Positions 28,001-36,525 are shown, counted from the stretch's first letter. The stretch is DNA of 64,000 bases from CAWGGS01 sp046704745 (GCA_046704745.1 JBJKRL010000133.1:1-64000); one strand, 5' to 3'. The notes: generated by a model not told the origin, from the sequence alone. Numbers and translations are program-made.

Positions 28001-28806
28001 AGGTGATAATGAACCTGCGCCTCCCTAAGAGACGACGGATACCCCGGTTGGTCGGGAACAATGGTTTTTACAGGGTATCCTTGGACAACGCTTGAGTTAT
28101 CCCTAAAAGCAAGAATTGAACCTTGCGGATTCGCAGCCAGGGTATCTGTGACCAATTCAAAAAGGGGCTTCTTTCTCTCCTCTCCGTCGATTATCTGTTT
28201 TCCTTTAAAGAAACCGTGACGGGAATGTTCGGAATTGGCATTGTTCAGATCCATGATCTCGACAATGGTCGGGTTGCGGTGATGCTTTCTGACAAAATAA
28301 TCGTAATAGAGATTCCTGTCCCAAGCATCCATTGAGATCCCCGGAATATCGGCCAGGGCATCAGGGCCTTTCCCTTTAAGGTCAACGTCATAAACGGCTT
28401 CAGGCTCAATTCCGGTTTCAAAGGTTGTTAAAGGCTCCGGATAATGGCATTCTGTCATCCGGTCGTGATGAATTCTAATGAACTCTTCCAGATTTTCTCC
28501 CTCTTCCACAAGATAGCGACGTGACCGTTCAACCCTGCTGATACCCTCCAATCCCGTTGCACGGCATATCGAAACCATATTCGATGACCAGGCAGTGGCA
28601 AAATTCAGCCGTGGACCCACCTCCACAACCCTTGGACCGGTAAGAGAAGGATGGACTGAGACAGTTTCAAGCAAAAAACCATCGGCCAAAATAAGCCGTA
28701 ACCGCTCCATCTCTTCGGTGAGCAAAGGTCGAGCAGATTCAACGTTGAAACAATATTCCCTTTTGCCGTCTATCTTTTTAAAGAGCTGCACAACGTTTTT
28801 TCCCAT
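25003..28806 (-). CDS. purL: Phosphoribosylformylglycinamidine synthase (large single-chain PurL)
   Basis: A 1267-residue FGAM synthase, the fourth step of purine synthesis, converting FGAR, glutamine and ATP to FGAM. It contains the N-terminal PurS-like region, the two PurM-like halves (LTAETHNFPTGVAPFPGAET; VDGGKDSLSMATKV) and a C-terminal class I glutaminase with the nucleophile in LGICNGCQLFGLLG and MPHPER near the end. This is the fused form known from gamma-proteobacteria and plants, rather than separate PurS/L/Q. Length is close to the usual 1290. No other purine gene is adjacent. Confidence 0.96.
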   Translation of the reverse strand: MGKNVVQLFKKIDGKREYCFNVESARPLLTEEMERLRLILADGFLLETVSVHPSLTGPRVVEVGPRLNFATAWSSNMVSICRATGLEGISRVERSRRYLVEEGENLEEFIRIHHDRMTECHYPEPLTTFETGIEPEAVYDVDLKGKGPDALADIPGISMDAWDRNLYYDYFVRKHHRNPTIVEIMDLNNANSEHSRHGFFKGKQIIDGEERKKPLFELVTDTLAANPQGSILAFRDNSSVVQGYPVKTIVPDQPGYPSSLREAQVHYHLLLTAETHNFPTGVAPFPGAETGTGGRIRDVQATGKGAFVMAGTAGYCVGNLHIPGYEMSWEKQYPCPNNLASALEIEIEASNGASDYGNKFGEPLIQGFTRSFDMQLENGERWGYLKPIMFTAGIGQIDSLHTEKAQAEKGMLIVQVGGPAYRVGFGGGAASSMLQGENASDLDFNAVQRGDAEMEQKMNRVIRACNEMGGKTLIDVIHDQGAGGPANVLKELVEKAGGRLEIRNIRVGDPTMSVLEIYVAEYQERNGLLIRPEYIEKLKEICAREKIACEVLGEVTGDLRFIVQDGNDQSIPVDFELRELLGNIPRKSFVDHHVAPTLSPLVLTEELTVRNALHDVLRLVSVGSKRFLTNKVDRAVTGLIAQQQCCGPLQLTVADVAVVAQSHFGLTGVATAVGEQPIKMLVNPAAGARMAVGEALTNLVWAKVEDLRQVKCSANWMWAPKLPGEGAAIYDAAQAMRDSMIAIGIAVDGGKDSLSMATKVEGRTVKSPRELVISAYAAVPDITKVITPDIKEPGSILLFLDFSDEKNRLGGTALAQILGKLGDECPDMDNPELIKRAFVAVQECIGKGLILAGHDRSDGGLIVTLLEMAFSGNCGINVSMQGWDSALAVLFSEELGLVLECREDMCEEVKTILELAGIPYLEIGKTTKEKCIRVVYDDSIVLDEDMETLRQWWEETSYQLERLQMNPECAAEEKRNIAHRSGPTYNIPFDPKATPIGLLKKTEKPKVAILRDEGSNSDREMSSAFYYAGFDPWDICMTDLLEGRVTLDQFRGLAAVGGFSYADVPESAKGWAATILFNDRLKSMFDRFYNRSDTFTLGICNGCQLFGLLGWVPWQGIGPESQPRFIRNLSERFESRWSIVKILKSNAIMLKGMEEMVFGIHIDHGEGRLHFPDPSVQVKVQAGNMIPVVFVDDDSQPTEAYPFNPNGSPGGMAGLCSPDGRHLAMMPHPERTFLPWQAHYLPREMKRMLVSPWLKMFQNAYDWCTNT

Positions 28807-28974
28807 AGCCGTTTCCTCTCTTTTATCCCCCTGTTTTTCGGGCAGACTGACTGTGTTAACAATTTGATATCACTAAAAGGTGTTCAGGTGATATGACTAC
28901 TATCTTTCGACTGCTCGAATTGGCGCATTAAACCACAAACTCCTCTTTCCGTAAAGTGGCCGCCCAGGAAATTA

Positions 28975-29376
28975 TCATTCCCACCGTCTGCTTAAAAACA
29001 TATGTTCAACCTGTGGTCCGACCTTACTCCAATCGACACAAGGGCGACTGAAACCCTTGGGATGAATGAGGGGACACCCGAAAGCGGAGTCGTCAATATA
29101 GAGATCAGCATAGACCTTCGGGCTGGTGGTCCATCTCGGCTGGTTCGGGTTCTTGTTCACAGCAAAGAGGACGATGCCGTTGCTTTCCAGATACTCCATT
29201 GCTTCGGTAAGGGCCGTCTCAAACATCTCGCAGTCGGAGCGCATGGTAAACAGGATGATCTTAATCCCATACCCATTTAACCTTTTCAGCCATTTTATTG
29301 CTCCCGGAACAGGCTTTCCCATTTCCGGAAACTGATGATCTACTATTGTTCCATCAAAATCCACACATACAATCAT
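28975..29376 (-). CDS. Small HAD-like hydrolase
   Basis: A 133-residue cytoplasmic protein. The N terminus MIVCVDFDGTIVDH has the HAD motif I (DxD). IILFTMRSD provides a motif II-like Thr, and YADLYIDDSAFGCPL the acidic motif IV. No cap domain fits in this length, so it resembles compact phosphatases of the BT0820 type. Substrate unknown. It lies 168 bases upstream of purL on the same strand, but probably as a separate unit. Confidence 0.75.
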   Translation of the reverse strand: MIVCVDFDGTIVDHQFPEMGKPVPGAIKWLKRLNGYGIKIILFTMRSDCEMFETALTEAMEYLESNGIVLFAVNKNPNQPRWTTSPKVYADLYIDDSAFGCPLIHPKGFSRPCVDWSKVGPQVEHMFLSRRWE

Positions 29377-29660
29377 GGTTACTCCGTATTCTTGCTCTAT
29401 GAAATGATCTCGTATTAAAAATCACAACATAATTAGGGTCTTGACATTTAAGTAAGTTACAAAACGAATCCATCGACTTGGATAAACGGGCTATCCTGTT
29501 CCATTCCCTCTTTTGAACTCGTCTGGTTTTTGAGCAGATCTTTTTATGAAAACCATGGCTTCCATGTTTTCTCTTGTATTTCTGCTTGTTGCCGTATAAT
29601 ACATGACCAATGGTGATTTCTTGTTCATGCCTTTTTAAAAACTATTGCTTGCCTTTGCAG

Positions 29661-30512
29661 ATGACAACCATGCAGAATCAGCCCGTCCGCCCTTTTTCCC
29701 CCGATTCCCTTCTGCACATCTATTATATCCAGGGAAAGTTTCCGTCTCATCAAACGTTTCCATATCCCGGTTTTCTTGGAAATTGGGAGGAAGATGGTTT
29801 TTCCTTTCTCTTTTTCAGCCAACCGGCCCTATCCCTTGTCCAGGATATCATTACAAGAACTCCCGAAACACAGCTTCTCGACACCTTCGAAATGACGTAT
29901 GAACAATGGCAGGGCGGGAAAATCGAAGCAACTGAAATCGGTCAATTCCTTTTGATTCCGCCTTGGATTGAAAAGATAGCAGGTATCGACAAAGAAAAAA
30001 TTATCCTCGATCCCGGTGTTGTCTTTGGTAACGGAACCCACCCTACGACACGGGATTGCCTTGAAGCCATCTGTCTTGTCTGCTCAGGAAAAAAAGTCCA
30101 TACAATGCTCGACCTTGGAACAGGTACCGGAATTCTTGCCCTTGCCGCAATAAAACTTGGTTGCAGGAAAGCCCTTGCCGTCGATTTTAACTTCCTTGCG
30201 GCAAAAACCGCCCGGATCAACACCCTCCATAATGATATGGAGAGCAACATCTGCGTTATTCAAGGTCGAGCTGAAGACTATATCTCGTATCCTTCCGATC
30301 TTCTAGTCGCCAACATCCATTTCGATGTGATGAAAAAAATTATCGGCACGCACGGATTCCTTCGCCAGAAATGGTTCCTTCTCTCTGGACTGCTGCCTAG
30401 TGAAGCACAGGAAATCTCCAATCGTCTGTCAACATTACCGGTTATCATCGTTAAGAAATGGAACACCGATGGAATTTGGACAACTATCCTTGGCATCACC
30501 CGAGAAAGGTAG
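29661..30512 (+). CDS. PrmA-like SAM-dependent methyltransferase
   Basis: About 283 residues resembling ribosomal protein L11 methyltransferase. ILDPGVVFGNGTHPTTRDCLEAI is close to the PrmA signature. MLDLGTGTGILALAAIKLG is the SAM-binding motif I, and DLLVANIHFDVM matches the catalytic NI(L/H) region. The N-terminal 120 residues are divergent from typical PrmA. Alternative starts exist (29610 or 29670). A TATAAT at 29595-29600 lies just upstream of the first of these, so a later start leaves room for a leader. The L11 target is inferred from family only. Confidence 0.78.
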   Translation: MTTMQNQPVRPFSPDSLLHIYYIQGKFPSHQTFPYPGFLGNWEEDGFSFLFFSQPALSLVQDIITRTPETQLLDTFEMTYEQWQGGKIEATEIGQFLLIPPWIEKIAGIDKEKIILDPGVVFGNGTHPTTRDCLEAICLVCSGKKVHTMLDLGTGTGILALAAIKLGCRKALAVDFNFLAAKTARINTLHNDMESNICVIQGRAEDYISYPSDLLVANIHFDVMKKIIGTHGFLRQKWFLLSGLLPSEAQEISNRLSTLPVIIVKKWNTDGIWTTILGITRER

Positions 30513-30520
30513 TTCAATTT

Positions 30521-31012
30521 TTAGTCCTTTACCTTCTTGATCCCTGCAATTTCCCGTTTTCTCAGGTTGATGACGATTCCCGTGTTATCGGTAATAGTAA
30601 CCATATCTTTATCTGATTGAATCTTTATCGCCTTTAAATTTTTGCCGCTCACCAATTTGACAAGATATATGCTCCCCTTCTCCGCCGTTATTGTTTTAAG
30701 AGCGCGCCCTTTTCCCGCTCTATCCCTGAGCAGTTCCTTCGCTGCTTTTTCCACCTCCTCATCCGTTATGACGACGTCTTTGCCAGCTTCCGAAACTCCG
30801 TTTTGAGACGTTTGAACGTCTACCTTTTGCACTTTTGAGTTCTCATCGGCATCGGGTGCCGGCAAAGAGTTACCAGCGATTATTTTCACTGTAGGCAGGG
30901 AAAAAAAAACGACGGTTACAAGCATAACCGAAAGTGAGATGACTCTTTTTGACAAGCATTTTTCTCTTCGATATTTTTGCCCATTTCCTAATCTTTTCTC
31001 GGGTGTTTTCAT
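30521..31012 (-). CDS. Hypothetical membrane-anchored or secreted protein
   Basis: About 163 residues. A basic N terminus precedes one hydrophobic stretch (VISLSVMLVTVVFFSLPTV) that acts as a signal peptide or anchor, so the rest is probably outside the membrane. The C-terminal 60 residues have alternating hydrophobic residues (TITAEKGSIYLVKLVSGKNL, then DMVTITDNTGIVINLRK) and look like a small beta barrel or Sm-like fold. No family was recognised. An AGGAGG site 8 bases upstream favours the ATG at 31012 over one at 31018. Convergent with the methyltransferase gene. Confidence 0.6.
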   Translation of the reverse strand: MKTPEKRLGNGQKYRREKCLSKRVISLSVMLVTVVFFSLPTVKIIAGNSLPAPDADENSKVQKVDVQTSQNGVSEAGKDVVITDEEVEKAAKELLRDRAGKGRALKTITAEKGSIYLVKLVSGKNLKAIKIQSDKDMVTITDNTGIVINLRKREIAGIKKVKD

Positions 31013-31120
31013 TACCATTGCCTCCTGATACCTCGCCTGTCCTACTACGACTTGCTTATTCGGTTTCCCTACCTAGTTTCCATCCGAAAACGGCGCTTTT
31101 CTCCTAACTCGTCGTTGCGC

Positions 31121-31190
31121 TGTCAAATTTAATCCTCGGAGGTAAGCACCCTCCGGGCATAAACTCTGACTCCGATATTAGGTATATGCC
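31121..31190 (-). repeat. Dispersed repeat family A, truncated inverted copy
   Basis: About 65 bases match the reverse complement of the interior of copy 1 (GGAGGTAAGCACCCTCCGGG followed by CATAAACTC and a TCCGATATT block). It lacks the terminal repeats and lies 110 bases from copy 2. Confidence 0.7.
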
Positions 31191-31299
31191 TCCTTCTACA
31201 TTTGCCATCGCGTCTAGATTTAGAAGAGGTAAGCGAAGACTCCGAAATCCCTCGTTTCAAGTTGGAAACCGCCTAATTTATTCCTTAATATTTGTTATA

Positions 31300-31440
31300 G
31301 AGCCTTGTGCAAGATGAGTGGTTTTTGTTCAAAATGCAGGCATTCGAAAATTTTTACCACAGGCATAAACGTACTATTCCGAGGATAAAATTTTGAGCAT
31401 ACCGCAGAGTTTGGGCAAAAGGCCATTTCGCAAGAAGCTC
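31300..31440 (+). repeat. Dispersed repeat family A, copy 2
   Basis: A 141-base element with left end GAGCCTTGTGCAAGAT and right end GCAAGAAGCTC as terminal inverted repeats, and the shared interior GCATACCGCAGAGTTTGGGC. Noncoding. It lies between the hypothetical membrane protein gene and the parA cassette. Confidence 0.8.
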
Positions 31441-31629
31441 CATAGTTAAATAAATTGTCTAAAATAGTTGTGACTAAAATCCAGGGGTCAGGAGTCAGAT
31501 ACGCCGATTTTGTTGGATTGTATTCTGAATTCTGACTCTTGTATTCTTGTCTGGGAAAGCAGATATACTAATAGGCAGAAAAATTAATAGTATTTCCATG
31601 GATTGTCATAACCCGAAAAGTTGGATCGG

Positions 31630-31890
31630 TTACTTATCGGCATATTTTTTGAGGTGAATCGCCAGGGCGTCGACAATGATTTCTCCCATGGGCTTTCCGG
31701 TCATTGCAGAGGCAATGCGCAATTGTCTATGAACTTCCTTTGGGACCCGGGTTGTAATTTTCTGATCCTGAGCATACGGATTAAGCTTTGGTCTTCCCAG
31801 AGTCTTTTTCTTTTTACCGGTTAAGGAATCGATACTCTCCAATTCATCAATCTTCATATCGGAAAAGATATTGTCTTTTTTCTGCGTCAT
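31630..31890 (-). CDS. Ribbon-helix-helix DNA-binding protein next to ParA
   Basis: About 86 residues. The C-terminal half fits a ribbon-helix-helix domain (KITTRVPKEVHRQLRIASAM, then EIIVDALAIHLKKY), and the N-terminal half is charged and probably disordered. The ATG at 31890 is chosen because AAGGTGG sits 5 bases upstream. It follows parA by 49 bases on the same strand, like the centromere-binding ParG/ParB-type partners of short ParA proteins. Confidence 0.75.
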   Translation of the reverse strand: MTQKKDNIFSDMKIDELESIDSLTGKKKKTLGRPKLNPYAQDQKITTRVPKEVHRQLRIASAMTGKPMGEIIVDALAIHLKKYADK

Positions 31891-31939
31891 TTTCACCACC
31901 TTTTTTGCTGTTAAAATATTTTTAAATAATTAAATTATA

Positions 31940-32575
31940 TTATCTATTATCCTCCTCTACAATTTGATGGACTTCAACCAGGAGGTCACCGATCTCTTTT
32001 GCCGCCTTATTGTTCTTTCCAAACTCCAGTACCGATTTGCCATATATCAGTGATTGTTGATAGAGTATCCTGTTTTGCAGACGTGTCTGCAGTATTGGCA
32101 GACGATACATTTTCGCAAGGTGTCCTGCAACTTGCCGGCCGAGAGTTGTTCGCGGATTAATCTTATTGAGCAGAAAATAACATTTGATCCGTTTGCCCAG
32201 CTTGTCCTGAATAGCTTTGCAAACCGCAACGGTTTGCCTGGCACTCCGTATGTCCAAGGGGGATGGTTGAAGCGGAATAACGACCAGATCAGCCACGGCA
32301 ATAGCCTGGTACATGATGGTGTTGCTATGAGGAGGAGTATCTATAAAGACGAAATCATCTCGCAAACTCTTAGCAAATCTGTGCACGCCCTCACCGGATT
32401 CATAGGTTGTCAGATTCTCCTTTTGCTGTCCTTGCAATGTCTCCATACAGCTTCTTTGGACATCGGCATCGATGAGTGCGGTTGAATACTTGAGCGCGGC
32501 AGTTCCTAACGCAAGGTTCATGGCCACTGTACTTTTTCCACATCCGCCTTTTTGATTGGCAAGGGTAATAATCAT
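31940..32575 (-). CDS. parA: ParA-family partition ATPase (type Ib-like)
   Basis: A 211-residue deviant Walker ATPase without an N-terminal DNA-binding domain, as in plasmid ParF. It has the Walker A ANQKGGCGKSTVAMN at residues 6-20, DADVQRS for A', and FIDTPPHS for Walker B. It drives DNA segregation with a small DNA-binding partner, and the downstream RHH gene fits that role. An orphan plasmid-like cassette in a chromosomal context suggests a captured plasmid or genomic island part; a regulatory use is possible. Confidence 0.88.
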   Translation of the reverse strand: MIITLANQKGGCGKSTVAMNLALGTAALKYSTALIDADVQRSCMETLQGQQKENLTTYESGEGVHRFAKSLRDDFVFIDTPPHSNTIMYQAIAVADLVVIPLQPSPLDIRSARQTVAVCKAIQDKLGKRIKCYFLLNKINPRTTLGRQVAGHLAKMYRLPILQTRLQNRILYQQSLIYGKSVLEFGKNNKAAKEIGDLLVEVHQIVEEDNR

Positions 32576-32729
32576 ACTCCAACCTTTTTCTGTATACCTT
32601 CACCATGATATGCAAGAACGTTACCTGGTGAATGCTTACCTTTTTTCTATATGTTTAGTCTGTAACAATGCTGCTTTTCAATTGCCGGTACAGACACATG
32701 GAATTATGATATATATAACTTTTGACAGC

Positions 32730-32750
32730 TATAATAAATTAACTATTATA
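32730..32750. promoter_or_regulatory. AT-rich palindrome upstream of parA
   Basis: TATAATA-AATTAAC-TATTATA is a perfect 7-base inverted repeat 155 bases before the parA start, in a very AT-rich stretch. It is a possible operator or centromere element for the ParA/RHH pair. No iterated copies were found, so support is weak. Confidence 0.35.
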
Positions 32751-32849
32751 TCATCACTTTGATAAACACCTTTTCCTTTCTAATGCAAAGTATTTCTGGT
32801 TCATCTTGTCTAAGCGTACTTATTATAGCGCGAGAGGCGAGGTTAATGG

Positions 32850-33010
32850 GTTATGGACGCTCGGAGGCTCGCTGTGGAACCACAGGAGGCCCGAAGAAGG
32901 GTTGCGGGCAGGACGTCGGCAACTGACAGCAGGCCAGGGCCTGCCTGTCTCTCAGCCGTGCTGGACAGGCAGATAAGCCGAGGAGCAGCGGTCGGAAGCG
33001 ATGAACTTCG
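32850..33010. other. GC-rich hairpin array, possible structured RNA
   Basis: A GC-rich island inside AT-rich flanks, with four consecutive hairpins: CTGTGGAACCACAG (32872-32885), GCCCG/CGGGC (32889-32909), GCAGGCC/GGCCTGC (32929-32944), and GCCTGTC plus CAGC paired with GCTG plus GACAGGC (32943-32970). The open frames on both strands look like chance products of GC-rich DNA. No known RNA family was recognised. Confidence 0.5.
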
Positions 33011-33348
33011 CCAGGGTGTAACTTCCACCTTTTCCACCGTACGCTTAAATCGGATGGATCTATTTTTTTCAGCTGAGACAACACCCCGTTCTGTCGGTGA
33101 ATTCGGTAAGCCTCAAACAGGTAATAAAATTGTCTGTACTTGGCAGGGAATCGAGTTTTCCCGGAAACGATCCTTCTTTCCACCGGTAGTTTCCATGTCG
33201 GCTGTTTCTGGCTGAAAAACAGAATATTCTATCTGAAGCCGAAACAAGGAGTGCGTTTCCGGAAAATTTGAAAGGAAATATCCGCAGAATCACTTGAACG
33301 TTCTGTCTGAACAAAAACGACAACACTCAAGATCTCCTTTACGTATCA
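33011..33348. other. Intergenic, no gene seen
   Basis: About 340 bases between the hairpin array and dodecin. Frames are short, lack ribosome sites, and show no family features. No terminator was identified. Confidence 0.4.
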
Positions 33349-33561
33349 TCAATCGGAAACAAGTTTAAAGGAGAGTTTGAGACGTGCCCGATAAATAATA
33401 TTGTTTGAATCATCCACCTTCATATCAAGAGTTTCAACTTCTGCTATACGCAAATCGCGCAGACTCATTCCGGCCGATTTAACGGCGGATTTGGCAGCTT
33501 CTTCCCAAGATACTGGGCTTGATCCAACAAGTTCGATGATTTTGTATACACTTTCAGACAT
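33349..33561 (-). CDS. Dodecin flavin-storage protein
   Basis: A 70-residue dodecin. These small proteins form hollow dodecamers that bind flavins in pairs. Seen: the N-terminal VYKIIELVGSSPVSWEEAA and the flavin-stacking region with RDLRIAEVETLDMKVD, followed by the last strand YRARLKLSFKL. Length is typical. AAAGGAG precedes the ATG. Monocistronic as far as can be seen. Confidence 0.93.
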   Translation of the reverse strand: MSESVYKIIELVGSSPVSWEEAAKSAVKSAGMSLRDLRIAEVETLDMKVDDSNNIIYRARLKLSFKLVSD

Positions 33562-33732
33562 ATTTTCTCTCCTTTGATGAGGGTTTGGGGTAAAACTGAT
33601 CCCAGTCGTCTATTCTACAGCCGGCTCTCCCGACTGACATACAACCAAAATATCGCCTCTTTTTATCGATTTTAACTAGCCTTTCATTCAACAGCATACC
33701 TTTATTTATTTCCTCCCTTCCGGATGACACCT

Positions 33733-34122
33733 TTATATTTTGGATAGGGAAGAAATGTTTTCTTCCGCTTCCTGCAGGGTGGCAACATAAACAGGCCTAT
33801 ATCCTTGCATATGTTCGGTTATCCTGGATACTTGATTAAAAATAAGTTTTGCCTTTCCAACAACTCTGACAACTTTTCCGACCTTCTTCTCAAGAAGAAG
33901 ATCCATGATCTTCCTAAAAGTGGGAAGACCGCTGAGATGGCCTATCTTGCAATGAGAAAGGTCTGTGACAACATCAAAGCCAGGTCTTAGTTCAGATACG
34001 CAGACAGCAATATCTGAATACATCCGTTCAATCTCTTTTTTAGAGATCGTTGCTCCCAAGGTGATGGTTAGACGATTTTTTTCTGTATCGACAACCACTC
34101 TCGACCTTGGATTTCCCTCCAT
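33733..34122 (-). CDS. STAS/SpoIIAA-like small protein
   Basis: A 129-residue cytoplasmic protein with an alternating strand and helix pattern: VVVDTEKNRLTITLGA, then a helix and the FDVVTDLSHCKIG strand-turn, RVVGKAK, and a final helix. The order and length fit the SpoIIAA/STAS-like fold. No catalytic residues are visible, and the family assignment is tentative. AGGAAATATG precedes the start. Confidence 0.55.
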   Translation of the reverse strand: MEGNPRSRVVVDTEKNRLTITLGATISKKEIERMYSDIAVCVSELRPGFDVVTDLSHCKIGHLSGLPTFRKIMDLLLEKKVGKVVRVVGKAKLIFNQVSRITEHMQGYRPVYVATLQEAEENISSLSKI

Positions 34123-34486
34123 ATTTCCTCTCTTGCTTCAAAATCGCCCGGATTTCTCATCGGTTCAGACGGCAGCAGGTTCGATTTCTTATAGCGATCA
34201 ACGAAGATGTTAACTTCATAGCAAAAAAACTAAAGAAGGCGGTGCTGCCCGGACTGACATTTGGTGGACACTGTGAAAATTTGACAACACGGAAATTTCT
34301 TTAAAATGCTTGTCCTTCCTGAAATATAGACATATTTAACACAGTGTTCATGAGAACATTCGTGATAGATACAGTATAGCTTGAAATAAAGAGGAAAGTC
34401 AAACTGCGACCGGCCTTTTTCAGACATTTTAATTGTACTATTTTCAATAGGTTATTCACATTTGTCACTAAAAATGATAAGAGAAT
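34123..34486. other. Intergenic, no gene seen
   Basis: About 360 bases upstream of the STAS-like gene and downstream of the VWA gene. It contains a small GTTC-ATGA-GAAC palindrome near 34350. No convincing coding frame. Confidence 0.4.
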
Positions 34487-35677
34487 TTATCTTCGCATAA
34501 GATGGGTTACAGCCTTTTCCAGACCGTCGAGCGAAAGCTCGAACATGGGAATAATATTGCGTATGATATTTATCGAGTAGGTCATATTCCAGTGTCTTTG
34601 AGGGATAGGATTCATCCATATGATATGACTAAAAATATCACTAAGATATTTTAATCGTTGAATGCTGGGTTGTCCACTTCGTTCATAGGCATAAATGGAA
34701 CCATCGGCGGACATGAGTTCATAGGGAGCCATACTGGCATCCCCCACAATGATCATCCGGGTTTGAGGGTCAAGTTTGTCAAAATCATCTATCTTAATAG
34801 GATTTTTATATCGTCCGGCATCTTTCCAGAGAAGGTCGTAGATCGTATTATGAAAATAATACGTCTTGAGATCTTTGAATTGGGACTTGGCATATTGAAA
34901 CAGAACCTGAACCACATCGATATACGGGTCCATGGACCACCCACCATTGTCAATGGCCAGAACTATCTTCAATCGATCTACAATTGCCCGGTCAAATACG
35001 ATCTCGATTTCGCCACCGTTTTTGATGGTTTGATAAATAGTCGCATCAATGTTCAAACGATCTTTTTTCCCTTCCGGGACCAGATTTCTCAATCGCTTTA
35101 AGGCCTCGCCCATGGAACTTTGCGTTAAGGGGCCATCCAGGGAATAGTCTTTATATCTTCTTTCCCCGGCAATCTTCACCGCCGATAAATTCCGGGAAAT
35201 CCCCCCCACCCGCATGCCCCCTGGATGGAAGCCGGAATGGCCCACAGGCGATGTGCCTCCTGTTCCGATCCATCTCGATCCACCGTCATGCCGGTCTTTT
35301 TGATCACGTAACCGTTGTTGAAAATATTCGAGAAGTTCTTCCGGAGTCATCTTGGCCAGCTTTTTTTCGTTCAACCCCAAGGATGCGGCAAGAACTTTGG
35401 GGTTTTCAAGCCAATCTCTGAGGAGCGCCATGGCCATCATTTCATCTTCTAAATCACTTTCTGCCGGAAGTTCCACTCCCTCGAAGATAGAAGCAAAAAC
35501 CAGATCGTATAAATCAAAATGCCTTTCTGTTTTCACGAGAATACTGCGGGCTGCGATATAAAAATCGTCCAGGGAATTTACAAGATCGCTTTTAATCGCC
35601 CTGTGCAGGGTCAGAAAGGCTGTGGGACTTACAGGAATTCCCGCCTCTTTTAATGAAAAGAAAAAACGAATGAACAT
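34487..35677 (-). CDS. VWA-domain protein (CoxE-like)
   Basis: A 396-residue protein with an N-terminal helical region and a C-terminal von Willebrand A-like domain. The metal site is altered: VLAIDNGGWSMDPY stands in the usual DxSxS position. IVGDASMAPYEL follows later. It overlaps the MoxR gene start/stop by one base, and MoxR AAA ATPases with VWA partners form chaperone systems that insert metals or activate enzymes. The client is not visible here. Confidence 0.83.
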   Translation of the reverse strand: MFIRFFFSLKEAGIPVSPTAFLTLHRAIKSDLVNSLDDFYIAARSILVKTERHFDLYDLVFASIFEGVELPAESDLEDEMMAMALLRDWLENPKVLAASLGLNEKKLAKMTPEELLEYFQQRLRDQKDRHDGGSRWIGTGGTSPVGHSGFHPGGMRVGGISRNLSAVKIAGERRYKDYSLDGPLTQSSMGEALKRLRNLVPEGKKDRLNIDATIYQTIKNGGEIEIVFDRAIVDRLKIVLAIDNGGWSMDPYIDVVQVLFQYAKSQFKDLKTYYFHNTIYDLLWKDAGRYKNPIKIDDFDKLDPQTRMIIVGDASMAPYELMSADGSIYAYERSGQPSIQRLKYLSDIFSHIIWMNPIPQRHWNMTYSINIIRNIIPMFELSLDGLEKAVTHLMRR

Positions 35678-36525
35678 CAGTTTCTTAAGAAACGTTTTTT
35701 CAATACGGTTGCCGCCGATTTCTGGTAGTCACCGCTTTTTTTGAAAAGGACTCCAAGGAAGGGAATTTCTTTCTCAATCCTGTCTCCTTCCCTGAAATCG
35801 GAATCAGCAAGAAGAGCTCGAATCCAGTTGATCAATTCCCGCGTGGCAGGTTTTTTCTCAATCCCCTCCAGATCCCGCAGTTCATAGAATATTCTGATGA
35901 TCTTTTCTGCAATTTTTTCTTGAATATCAGGATAATGGACGGAAACGATATGGCGCATCATTTTGGGATCCGGGAAGGCGATATGATGAAAATTACAGCG
36001 TCCAAGAAAGGGATCCGACAGGTCCTTTTTGGCATTGGAGGTGATGATTATCACAGGTCGTTTTTTTGCTTTTACAACAGCATCCGTCTCAATGATATCA
36101 AACTGCATCTGATCCAGGACATCCAGCATATCGTCTTGGAACTCGGTGTCTGCCTTGTCGATTTCATCAATTAAGAGCACACATCGCTCATCGGAGGTAA
36201 AGGCCTGACCGATCTTTCCCATCTTGATGTATTGATTGATATCACTGACATTTCTCTTTGAATCTCCGAACCGGCTGTCGTTGAGACGAGTCAGGGTATC
36301 ATATTGATACAAGGCCTCAACAAGCTTCATGCTGGACTTCACATTGAGTATGATCAAAGGCATTCCCAAAGACTCAGCGATGGCATGGGCAAGCATTGTT
36401 TTTCCGGTACCGGGTTCACCCTTTAAGAGCAAGGGCATCTCCAACACCATTGAAATGTTGACTATTTTTGCAAGCTCATCGTCTAAAACATATTGGGTCG
36501 AACCTGTGAATCTATTCATTTTCAT
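35677..36525 (-). CDS. MoxR-family AAA ATPase
   Basis: A 282-residue MoxR/CoxD-type ATPase. Walker A is LLKGEPGTGKTMLAHAIAE, Walker B CVLLIDEIDKADTEFQ, and sensor 1 VIIITSNAKKDL. The DPFLGRCNFHH segment gives the arginine finger region. It is translationally coupled to the VWA gene (stop and start overlap in TGATG), so the two proteins probably act as one chaperone machine. Confidence 0.92.
   Translation of the reverse strand: MKMNRFTGSTQYVLDDELAKIVNISMVLEMPLLLKGEPGTGKTMLAHAIAESLGMPLIILNVKSSMKLVEALYQYDTLTRLNDSRFGDSKRNVSDINQYIKMGKIGQAFTSDERCVLLIDEIDKADTEFQDDMLDVLDQMQFDIIETDAVVKAKKRPVIIITSNAKKDLSDPFLGRCNFHHIAFPDPKMMRHIVSVHYPDIQEKIAEKIIRIFYELRDLEGIEKKPATRELINWIRALLADSDFREGDRIEKEIPFLGVLFKKSGDYQKSAATVLKKRFLRN

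Noticed and set aside
32843..33330. Open frames on both strands in the GC-rich segment before dodecin
   Set aside because: They have no ribosome sites, odd composition (Arg/Ser/Pro-rich) and arise from hairpin-rich GC DNA; no family features.
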